From Oxalobacteraceae bacterium (GTDB taxonomy: Bacteria; Pseudomonadota; Gammaproteobacteria; Burkholderiales; Burkholderiaceae_D), in the NCBI GenBank assembly GCA_947453015.1, contig CANGFL010000139.1:1-5130 (forward strand): 5,130 bases of DNA, given 5' to 3'. The translations under genes were made by a program, and so were the position numbers. This document shows, in pieces, positions 1 to 5,130 of this stretch. The notes under the pieces are model-generated. The model made no database searches. It saw only the letters and a list, made by a program, of their open reading frames with translations, and was not told the DNA's origin. How positions within the stretch are numbered: the stretch's first letter is position 1; each line of letters starts with the position of its first letter.

Positions 1-714
1 GCCGATCTGTCCCCCAGTCGGCTGCTAAACGCCTATAAAAACGGCATCTTTCCGTGGTTTTCTGATAACCAGCCTGTGCTGTGGTGGAGTACTGATCCAC
101 GAATGGTGCTGCAGATCGACGACTTTCACATCTCGCGCAGCTTGGCAAAAACACTAAAAAAAATTGATCGCAGCATGAGAACCGGTGGGCAGTGGGCGCT
201 GCGTTTTGATTCTGCTTTTTACGATGTCATTCATGCGTGCGCACAGCCGCGCGATGGTAGCGATGGAACCTGGATATCGAATCAAATCATCGAAGGCTAT
301 TGCGCATTGCACAAGATGGGTCATGCTCATTCTTCCGAACTATGGTTTGAAAACCATCTTGTCGCCGGTGCATATGGCGTCAGCATAGGGAAAATGTTTT
401 ATGGTGAGTCTATGTTTGCACTTGTGCCAGATGGGTCCAAGGTCGCGCTCGCTTATCTAGTTGATTTTTTACGCCACCATGGTGTGAAGATGATTGACTG
501 CCAGCAGGAAACGTCTCATCTGGCCTCACTGGGTGCCAAACCAATACGCCGTGCAGAATTCATTGCGCTAATGAAAACAGCGATTTCAGAGCCCGATATA
601 CAGAATTGGCGGCCTAGACAACTGTTTGCAGAAGGACCGCACGACAAAAGCGCAAGCTTCAGTGTAGGATTAAGCTCAATCCCAACAACCACACAGCCAG
701 AAGAGACTCCATGA
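1..714 (+). CDS. aat: Leucyl/phenylalanyl-tRNA-protein transferase (5' end outside the window)
   Basis: Aat moves leucine or phenylalanine from charged tRNA to proteins with N-terminal Arg or Lys, creating a cytoplasmic N-degron read by ClpS-ClpAP. The reading frame is open from base 1 and gives 237 residues. It begins inside the conserved N-terminal block (ADLSPSRLL, then GIFPWF and LWWSTDPR). Compared from memory with E. coli Aat, about 30 residues are missing upstream. Family hallmarks follow: HISRS (about residue 43), [19 protein letters not shown], the GESMF motif and the DCQ motif (D166-Q168), then HLASLGA. The GTG at 76 is internal, because conserved Aat sequence lies upstream of it. 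The C-terminus runs nearly 30 residues past the usual end near RQLF, as a Ser/Thr/Pro-rich tail. The stop codon overlaps the bpt start (ATGA). The family call is secure; the true start is not visible. Confidence 0.97.
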   Translation, partial: ADLSPSRLLNAYKNGIFPWFSDNQPVLWWSTDPRMVLQIDDFHISRSLAKTLKKIDRSMRTGGQWALRFDSAFYDVIHACAQPRDGSDGTWISNQIIEGYCALHKMGHAHSSELWFENHLVAGAYGVSIGKMFYGESMFALVPDGSKVALAYLVDFLRHHGVKMIDCQQETSHLASLGAKPIRRAEFIALMKTAISEPDIQNWRPRQLFAEGPHDKSASFSVGLSSIPTTTQPEETP

Positions 715-1433
715 CGCACCTGAAGGACCTGCCCTTCTCGACGCTACAGTTCTACGCGACGGCACCCTACCCGTGCAGCTATCTTGAAAGCCGTCAAGCG
801 CGCTCTCAAGTTGCTACTCCTTCGCATCTCATCAATGCTGATGTGTATTCAGAGCTGGTCAAAAATGGTTTTCGTCGCAGTGGAATTTTTACTTATCGTC
901 CTTACTGCGATGGCTGTCAGGCGTGCACGCCCGTGCGAGTCAATGTTGATCAATTCGTCGCCAATCGCAGTCAGCGTCGCGCTTGGAAGCAGCATCAGTT
1001 ATTGACTACCGGCGTTTCGAAACTCGCTTATGTGCAAGAGCATTACGAACTCTATCTTCGTTATCAATCAGCTCGCCACGCCGGCGGTGGCATGGATCAA
1101 GATAGTCGTGATCAATATGCGCAATTTTTATTGCAAAGCAAAGTCAATACGCGCTTAGTCGAATTCCGTGAGCCTGATGGTCAGCTGCGAATGGTAAGCA
1201 TCATCGATGTGCTGGATGATGGCTTATCGTCGGTCTATACCTTCTTTGATCCTGATGAAGAACGTGCCAGTTTCGGTACGTACAACGTGTTGTGGCAAAT
1301 TGAACAGGCGCGTCAATTAGGTATTTCGTATGTCTATCTGGGCTACTGGATATCGCAAAGTGAAAAAATGGCCTACAAAACAAATTTCAAACCGATCGAA
1401 GCTTTACGCAAGGGTCGGTGGGAAGCACTCTGA
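711..1433 (+). CDS. bpt: Aspartate/glutamate leucyltransferase (bacterial ATE1-like aminoacyl-tRNA-protein transferase)
   Basis: Bpt transfers leucine from leucyl-tRNA to proteins with N-terminal Asp or Glu, feeding them to the ClpS N-degron pathway. The protein has 240 residues, a normal length for the family. The N-terminal ATE domain (about 15-90) carries PCSYL with C22, GFRRSG, and [16 protein letters not shown] with C66, C69 and C72. The C-terminal ATE/GNAT-like domain (about 105-235) carries VYTFFDP and YLGYWI, then [12 protein letters not shown]. The cysteines lie in the region where eukaryotic ATE1 is reported to bind an iron-sulfur cluster; whether this protein does so is inference. 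The ATG at 711 is chosen because it overlaps the aat stop by four bases and follows a purine-rich AGAAGAG stretch (699-705) at suitable spacing. The overlap implies translational coupling with aat. I use the symbol bpt because the sequence is the shorter bacterial type, not eukaryotic ATE1. Confidence 0.96.
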   Translation: MTHLKDLPFSTLQFYATAPYPCSYLESRQARSQVATPSHLINADVYSELVKNGFRRSGIFTYRPYCDGCQACTPVRVNVDQFVANRSQRRAWKQHQLLTTGVSKLAYVQEHYELYLRYQSARHAGGGMDQDSRDQYAQFLLQSKVNTRLVEFREPDGQLRMVSIIDVLDDGLSSVYTFFDPDEERASFGTYNVLWQIEQARQLGISYVYLGYWISQSEKMAYKTNFKPIEALRKGRWEAL

Positions 1434-1458
1434 GCAAATAAGCGGTCGAAGGTAAAAT
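1430..1458 (+). promoter_or_regulatory. Possible weak sigma-70 promoter for pyrD
   Basis: A TAAAAT hexamer at 1453-1458 resembles a -10 box (TATAAT, one mismatch). With a 17-base spacer, the -35 position falls on CTGAGC at 1430-1435, which matches TTGACA at only three positions. A start near 1465 would leave a leader of about 42 bases before the pyrD GTG. The weak -35 and overlap with the bpt stop codon make this tentative; pyrD may instead be read from upstream. Confidence 0.22.
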
Positions 1459-1482
1459 AGTCAGCTTTTACTGGCTTTTTTT
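1459..1482 (+). terminator. Terminator-like hairpin with T run after bpt
   Basis: AGTCAG (1459-1464) can pair with CTGGCT (1471-1476), six pairs including one G-T wobble, around a six-base loop. A run of seven T bases (1476-1482) follows directly. Upstream A residues (1454-1457) could pair with part of the T run. The shape fits a weak rho-independent terminator for aat-bpt, probably leaky because the stem is short and only half G-C. It could also act as an attenuator-like element ahead of pyrD, but no leader peptide is visible. Confidence 0.42.
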
Positions 1483-1506
1483 ATCAGTCACTCACAGGCC
1501 GTCGTT

Positions 1507-2550
1507 GTGTCGAAAAACAATCTCTACTCCCTAGCCCGCCCTTTACTGTTCTCTCTCGATCCTGAGACTGCACATAACCTGACTTTGCCATTACTGCGTT
1601 CTGCAGCGCGCTTGGGTATGGCGCAGCTGGTTTCAACACGTATTCGCGACCCGCGAAAAATCATGGGGCTGACTTTTCCTAATGCAGTCGGCTTAGCGGC
1701 TGGCCTGGATAAAGATGGGGCCTATATCGATGGCCTCGCTGCCCTTGGTTTTGGATTTATTGAAGTCGGCACCGTCACACCACGTGCACAACCAGGCAAT
1801 CCGAAACCAAGGATGTTCCGCCTCCCGTCAGCACAAGCGCTGATCAACCGCATGGGATTTAATAACGGCGGAGTCGATGCCTTTGTACGGAATGTACAGT
1901 CGTCACGCTACTACCAAGAAGCGCAGGGCATACTCGGTTTAAATATCGGTAAAAATGCTGACACACCGATTGAACGTGCGACGGAAGATTACCTTCTCTG
2001 TTTCGAAAAAGTGTATCCCTACGCTTCCTACATCACTGTCAATATATCTTCACCTAATACTAAAAATCTTCGACAACTGCAGCAGTCGAGTGAACTCGAT
2101 GGTTTGCTATCGCAACTAAAAACAGCGCAAACACGACTGACTGATCAGCATGGCCGCTACGTACCCGTTGCGCTAAAAATTGCCCCCGATTTAGATGAAG
2201 AGCAAATACGCACTATCGCTGATGCGCTGCGTCGTCATCGTATTGATGGAGTGATTGCCACTAACACCACTATCACGCGCGATGCGGTTCAAGGTATGCC
2301 GCATGCAGAAGAAACGGGCGGACTATCCGGTGCACCCGTGTTGGAATTATCAAACAAGGTAATACGCGGCCTACATCACGCACTAGCTAATGAACTACCT
2401 ATCATAGGCGCAGGGGGTATCCTAAGTGCTGCTGATGCAACCTCTAAAATTGAGGCAGGTGCAGAACTGGTACAACTCTACACAGGCTTAATTTATCGCG
2501 GCCCGGCTCTCGTATCGGAATGCGCGCACGCTATAGCACTGACACGCTAA
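1507..2550 (+). CDS. pyrD: Dihydroorotate dehydrogenase (quinone), class 2
   Basis: PyrD oxidises dihydroorotate to orotate, the fourth step of UMP synthesis, passing electrons through FMN to the membrane quinone pool at the inner membrane. The 347 residues match E. coli-type PyrD along the whole length. Residues 1-45 form the N-terminal helical extension typical of membrane-associated class 2 enzymes. FMN and substrate motifs are present: AAGLDKDG (64-71), GTVTPR (88-93), NRMGFNN (114-120), LNIGKN (145-150), NISSPNT (179-185) with S182 as the catalytic base typical of class 2, K224 in [14 protein letters not shown] (250-255), GAGGI (301-305) and LYTG (324-327). The start is GTG at 1507: an in-frame stop at 1453-1455 lies upstream and no other ATG or GTG comes between. 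The Shine-Dalgarno is poor, only AGG at 1496-1498, eight bases before the start. It follows bpt by 73 bases, a gene order common in betaproteobacteria. Confidence 0.98.
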   Translation: MSKNNLYSLARPLLFSLDPETAHNLTLPLLRSAARLGMAQLVSTRIRDPRKIMGLTFPNAVGLAAGLDKDGAYIDGLAALGFGFIEVGTVTPRAQPGNPKPRMFRLPSAQALINRMGFNNGGVDAFVRNVQSSRYYQEAQGILGLNIGKNADTPIERATEDYLLCFEKVYPYASYITVNISSPNTKNLRQLQQSSELDGLLSQLKTAQTRLTDQHGRYVPVALKIAPDLDEEQIRTIADALRRHRIDGVIATNTTITRDAVQGMPHAEETGGLSGAPVLELSNKVIRGLHHALANELPIIGAGGILSAADATSKIEAGAELVQLYTGLIYRGPALVSECAHAIALTR

Positions 2551-2604
2551 GAACTTGTAGTCGATAGAAACTTTGAATGTGTTAAGTAAGTTAAAAATAA
2601 ATCT

Positions 2605-2609
2605 GGGAG
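2605..2609 (+). promoter_or_regulatory. Ribosome binding site of the aldo/keto reductase gene
   Basis: GGGAG lies six bases before the ATG at 2616, the clearest Shine-Dalgarno in the window. It fixes that start and suggests stronger translation initiation than for pyrD or dgkA, which have poor sites. Confidence 0.7.
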
Positions 2610-2615
2610 ACAAGC

Positions 2616-3659
2616 ATGGACAAAATAAAACTAGGAACCAGTGATTTACACGTATCGAAAATCTGCCTGGGCACGATGACGTTTGGCGAACAAAATACCG
2701 AAGCAGAAGGTCATAGCCAACTCGATTACGCGCTAGAACGTGGCATCAATTTTATCGATACCGCAGAACTGTACCCTGTCATGCCGAGTGCAGAGACCTA
2801 TTCATCTACCGAGACCATCATCGGTAACTGGCTAAAAAAATCGGGACAACGTAAAAATGTCGTGTTGGCGACTAAAGTCGCTGGCCCCTCAAAATTTATG
2901 ACCTGGATTCGCAACGGGGAAAATAATTTTGATCGTAAAAATATTCGCGCAGCTGTTGAAGCCAGTTTAAAGCGCCTGCAAACAGATTATATTGATCTCT
3001 ACCAGTTGCACTGGCCTAGCCGTAATGTTCCGGTGTTTGGACAGTTATTTTTTAATCCTGAGCATGATCGACCTTGTGTGGCGATCGAAGAAACACTGCA
3101 CGTGCTTCATGAATTAATCGAAGAAGGAAAAATTCGTTACGTAGGTGTCTCGAATGAAAGCTCATGGGGAGTTTCAGAATTTATCTATTGTGCACAAACT
3201 ATGGGGCTACCCCGCATTGTGTCGATACAAAATGGCTACCACTTAGCGAATCGCTGTTTTGAAAGCGGATTGGATGAAACCTGTTATCACGAAAATGTAG
3301 GTATGTTGGCTTACAGCCCCCTGGCTTTCGGCCAATTGACGGGTAAGTACATAGAAAACCCGCAGGCAGAAGGACGACTTACCCATTTCCCTGCAAACTG
3401 GAGCCCACGCTATTTGCGCCCACTCGTGTTGGAAGCAACTAAGCGTTATATGAAAATTGCAAAAGACAATGGTATGAGCGCGACTCAGCTTGCACTCGCT
3501 TGGTGTTATACCCGCTGGTTTATTGCTTCAACCATCATTGGCGCCACATCGATTGATCAACTGGCGTATGACATTGATGCTTACTCCATCAAACTATCGG
3601 ATGACATCGTCAAACAAATCAACGCGGTTCATGCGGAATTCATGAATCCGGGTCAATAA
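2616..3659 (+). CDS. tas: NADP(H)-dependent aldo/keto reductase, Tas-like
   Basis: This is a cytoplasmic aldo/keto reductase with a TIM-barrel fold that should reduce aldehydes or ketones with NADPH. The 347 residues resemble E. coli Tas (about 346 residues) from end to end. The N-terminus has CLGTMTFGEQNTEAE (17-31), almost the same as in Tas. The catalytic tetrad of the superfamily is complete: D48 in FIDTAE, Y53 in ELYP, K87 in ATKVAGPS and H132 in QLHWP. DRKNIRAAVEASLKRLQTDY (106-125) and RYVGVSNE (174-181) are standard barrel motifs. The C-terminal part has LAYSPLAFGQLTGKY (231-245) and STIIGATS (305-312), the usual cofactor-binding region. The substrate cannot be read from sequence, and the symbol rests on overall likeness. 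It follows pyrD by 65 bases, in which I find no convincing terminator, so read-through from pyrD is possible. Downstream it converges on dgkA. Confidence 0.93.
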   Translation: MDKIKLGTSDLHVSKICLGTMTFGEQNTEAEGHSQLDYALERGINFIDTAELYPVMPSAETYSSTETIIGNWLKKSGQRKNVVLATKVAGPSKFMTWIRNGENNFDRKNIRAAVEASLKRLQTDYIDLYQLHWPSRNVPVFGQLFFNPEHDRPCVAIEETLHVLHELIEEGKIRYVGVSNESSWGVSEFIYCAQTMGLPRIVSIQNGYHLANRCFESGLDETCYHENVGMLAYSPLAFGQLTGKYIENPQAEGRLTHFPANWSPRYLRPLVLEATKRYMKIAKDNGMSATQLALAWCYTRWFIASTIIGATSIDQLAYDIDAYSIKLSDDIVKQINAVHAEFMNPGQ

Positions 3660-3685
3660 GACATACGTTGGGAAATTCAGTGACA

Positions 3686-3717
3686 GTTTGGTGAGTCCGG
3701 AAACGAACTCACCAAAC
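3686..3717. terminator. Strong inverted repeat between convergent genes; possible bidirectional terminator or 3'-end stabiliser
   Basis: GTTTGGTGAGT (3686-3696) pairs perfectly with ACTCACCAAAC (3707-3717). In + strand RNA the loop can close further: C3698-G3705 and G3699-C3704 enclose GAAA (3700-3703), a GNRA-type tetraloop, with one C-A mismatch below. No T run follows on either strand, so it is not a classical rho-independent terminator. It starts 27 bases after the tas stop and contains the dgkA stop codon (3709-3711), so it could protect or end both messages. The structure is certain; its role is inference. Confidence 0.55.
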
Positions 3718-4107
3718 AATCAGTGGGCTAACAATGATGCCCCAGGTGGCGAGTGCAAGTAAGAATGAGAGCATCACAGCGGCACTACCAAGATCCTTGG
3801 CGTTTTTTGATAAAGGATTGCGATCGAGAGAAACCCGATCCACCACCGCTTCAATCGCTGAGTTAATTAACTCAATAATTAACACTAACAGCAACACGGC
3901 AATCAACGCTAACCGTTCAAGTGCTGTCACCGGCAAAAATAATGCAATCACAATGCCGGGAACAGCAATCATCAACTCTTGACGAAAAGCGTGCTCATGC
4001 TTCCAAGCAGCGCGAAATCCATCGATGGAGTAAAACACCGCTGAAAAAATGCGCTTGAAGCCGCTCTTGCTCTTGAACTCGCTAACAGGTTGACCGGTAT
4101 CGCTCAT
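3709..4107 (-). CDS. dgkA: Diacylglycerol kinase, DgkA family
   Basis: DgkA phosphorylates diacylglycerol to phosphatidic acid with ATP in the inner membrane, recycling lipid left over from periplasmic glucan or lipopolysaccharide modification. The protein has 132 residues against about 122 in E. coli; the surplus is mainly a polar N-terminus of about 15 residues. The amphipathic stretch GFRAAWKHEHAFRQE (30-44) precedes three membrane segments at about 47-60, 66-90 and 107-126. The signature ELINSAIEAVVDR (79-91) includes E79, N82 and E86, the last equivalent to catalytic E76 in E. coli. AKDLGSAAV (103-111) completes the active site. The start ATG is three bases after the lutB stop and has no recognisable Shine-Dalgarno, so translation probably depends on ribosomes finishing lutB. 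A strong inverted repeat overlaps the stop codon. All key residues are intact. Confidence 0.96.
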   Translation of the reverse strand: MSDTGQPVSEFKSKSGFKRIFSAVFYSIDGFRAAWKHEHAFRQELMIAVPGIVIALFLPVTALERLALIAVLLLVLIIELINSAIEAVVDRVSLDRNPLSKNAKDLGSAAVMLSFLLALATWGIIVSPLIVW

Positions 4108-4110
4108 AAA

Positions 4111-5130
4111 TCAGGATTTGATTTTTTCTTGATAAAGCTCTCGGAAGGTTTTCCCTGACGGAGCTGGCATATCGCGATTATCCGTCCATCCCGCCGCCAT
4201 TGGCAATGAGTGTATCAACCGTTGTTGTCCGCCCATGAATTTGAGCATACGCGCCGCAACTTTAGTAGCAAATCGATAAAGCAGAGGTCGCTTTGTTATA
4301 AATGCCCACATCGCAAAGGCGAAATACTCAAAACCCGGACGCAATCCGCGATCGAACTGCTTCTCTCTTAATTTTCTGAGCAAATCCGGTAATGGAATTT
4401 TTACCGGACACGCAACGTGACATTCACCGCACAAGGTTGATGCATGTGGAAGATCGAGTGTTTTCTCAATGCCGACATATGCCGGCGTCAACACGCTACC
4501 CATAGGGCCTGGGTAAACCCAGCCATACGTATGACCACCAATTTTTTGATACACGGGACAATGATTCATACAAGCGCCACAACGTATGCAGCGAAGCATG
4601 TCTTGAAATTCGCTTCCGATTAGGCCTGTACGACCGGCATCAACCAACACGAAATACATGTGCTCGGGTCCATCTTTTTCATCACTGGCGCGTGGCCCAG
4701 TGAGTAAAGAAAAATAATTCGAAATCGACTGGCCTGTCGCTGAGCGTGGCAGTAAACGCATAACCGTTGCCAGATCGGATAAGGTCGGCAAAACTTTTTC
4801 AATACCGGTCACCACCACATGCACCTTAGGCGGCATGATGGTGCACATACCTTCGTTGCCTTCATTCGTTACAACAGCAACAGATCCTGATTCAGCGATG
4901 ATGAAATTCCCACCAGTTACACCCATGTCCGCCGACAAAAACTGAGGACGCAACATTTCGCGCGCCTCGCGTGTCATTTCGGTGATGTCCGTCAATCGTG
5001 GCTTTTGGTGCACTCTAGCGAAAAGATCAGCGACTTCTTCTTTGTCTTTATGAATAACCGGAGCGATGATGTGAGACGGTGGTTCGTTATCGTTAATCTG
5101 CAGGATGTATTCACCCAAATCCGTCTCAAC
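4111..5130 (-). CDS. lutB: LutB/LldF-type iron-sulfur protein of L-lactate oxidation (5' end outside the window)
   Basis: LutB is the iron-sulfur electron-transfer subunit of the LutABC L-lactate oxidation complex, which makes pyruvate and passes electrons to the respiratory chain. The visible C-terminal 339 residues include the end of the LUD domain: TDLGEYILQ and PPSHIIAP near the edge, then GVTGGNFIIAESGS and VTNEGNEG (about 70-93). A ferredoxin-like region follows with CIRCGACMNHCPVY (C181, C184, C187, C191 counted from the first visible residue) and CGECHVACPVKIPLPDLL (C234, C237, C241). The end, with RDMPAPSGKTFRELY, fits the LutB C-terminal domain. The frame stays open to the window edge with family sequence upstream of the TTG at 5116-5118, so that codon is internal. 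Members are usually about 470 residues, so roughly 130 are missing. The next gene downstream is dgkA, not lutC. A related oxidoreductase of the same family, such as YkgF, cannot be excluded. Confidence 0.93.
   Translation of the reverse strand, partial: VETDLGEYILQINDNEPPSHIIAPVIHKDKEEVADLFARVHQKPRLTDITEMTREAREMLRPQFLSADMGVTGGNFIIAESGSVAVVTNEGNEGMCTIMPPKVHVVVTGIEKVLPTLSDLATVMRLLPRSATGQSISNYFSLLTGPRASDEKDGPEHMYFVLVDAGRTGLIGSEFQDMLRCIRCGACMNHCPVYQKIGGHTYGWVYPGPMGSVLTPAYVGIEKTLDLPHASTLCGECHVACPVKIPLPDLLRKLREKQFDRGLRPGFEYFAFAMWAFITKRPLLYRFATKVAARMLKFMGGQQRLIHSLPMAAGWTDNRDMPAPSGKTFRELYQEKIKS

Noticed and set aside
76..78. GTG as the start of aat
   Set aside because: The frame is open from base 1 and the 25 residues upstream ([14 protein letters not shown]) are conserved Aat sequence, so the gene is cut by the window edge.
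516..719. 67-codon minus-strand frame opposite the aat 3' end
   Set aside because: It is antisense to conserved Aat codons, has no family resemblance and no supporting context.
1201..1383. 60-codon minus-strand frame inside bpt
   Set aside because: It is antisense to conserved Bpt motifs and looks like a chance frame.
2573..2601. TTGAAT and AATAAA spaced by 17 bases as a promoter for tas
   Set aside because: Each hexamer matches only four of six positions, and the predicted start near 2608 would fall inside the Shine-Dalgarno at 2605-2609.
3677..3725. TCAGTG direct repeats around the inverted repeat as a target-site duplication of a tiny mobile element
   Set aside because: The six-base match can occur by chance, and 37 bases between the copies is too short for a recognisable element; kept only as a note under the hairpin.
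3734..3982. 82-codon open frame on the + strand inside dgkA
   Set aside because: It lies opposite a clear dgkA; its translation is low-complexity Ala/Ser/Asn, with no recognisable domain.
4108..4128. Plus-strand terminator formed by AAATCA/TGATTT followed by T bases
   Set aside because: No plus-strand gene ends here and the stem has a single G-C pair; its only plausible relevance is on the minus-strand message.
4620..4802. 60-codon frame inside lutB in another register
   Set aside because: It overlaps conserved LutB sequence on the same strand, with no credible start or family signal.
5116..5118. TTG on the minus strand as the start of lutB
   Set aside because: The frame continues to the edge, and the upstream residues VETD join LGEYILQ as in LutB proteins, so the codon is internal.
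1..5130. CRISPR array, insertion sequence, tRNA or rRNA gene, phage or defence system
   Set aside because: No regularly spaced repeats, transposase or integrase motifs, cloverleaf-like stretches or defence domains were seen; all long frames are accounted for by conserved metabolic genes.

Overview
The window looks like ordinary chromosomal DNA from a proteobacterium, most likely a betaproteobacterium with a moderate G+C content. The order aat-bpt-pyrD on one strand is, from general knowledge, typical of Burkholderiales-type genomes; in many gammaproteobacteria such as Pseudomonas, infA follows bpt instead. A membrane-associated class 2 dihydroorotate dehydrogenase and a proteobacterial-type DgkA agree with this. 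The genus cannot be fixed by reading alone.

Layout, left to right. Positions 1-1433 (+) hold the two aminoacyl-tRNA-protein transferases of the bacterial N-degron pathway: aat, cut by the left window edge, and bpt, overlapping it by four bases. A 73-base gap with a weak terminator-like hairpin and a possible -10 element leads to pyrD (1507-2550, +), the quinone-linked step of pyrimidine synthesis. After a 65-base gap comes a Tas-like aldo/keto reductase (2616-3659, +). Two genes run the other way: a lutB-type iron-sulfur protein of L-lactate oxidation (4111-5130, -, cut by the right edge) and, three bases after its stop, dgkA (3709-4107, -). The two gene blocks converge on a 49-base gap holding a perfect 11-bp inverted repeat.

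How the genes relate. Aat and Bpt should together add leucine or phenylalanine to proteins with N-terminal Lys/Arg or Asp/Glu, marking them for ClpS-ClpAP; neither clpS nor clpA is in view. PyrD and LutB both pass electrons towards the respiratory chain, but nothing shows that they are linked. DgkA recycles diacylglycerol at the inner membrane and is probably translated from the same transcript as lutB. Tas has no visible partner.

I see no tRNA or rRNA gene, CRISPR array, insertion sequence, integrase, phage gene or toxin-antitoxin pair. No new biological system is evident. The points worth a second look are small: the hairpin between the convergent genes, the coupling of dgkA to lutB, and lutB without lutC directly downstream. 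No stretch longer than 300 bases lacks a gene.
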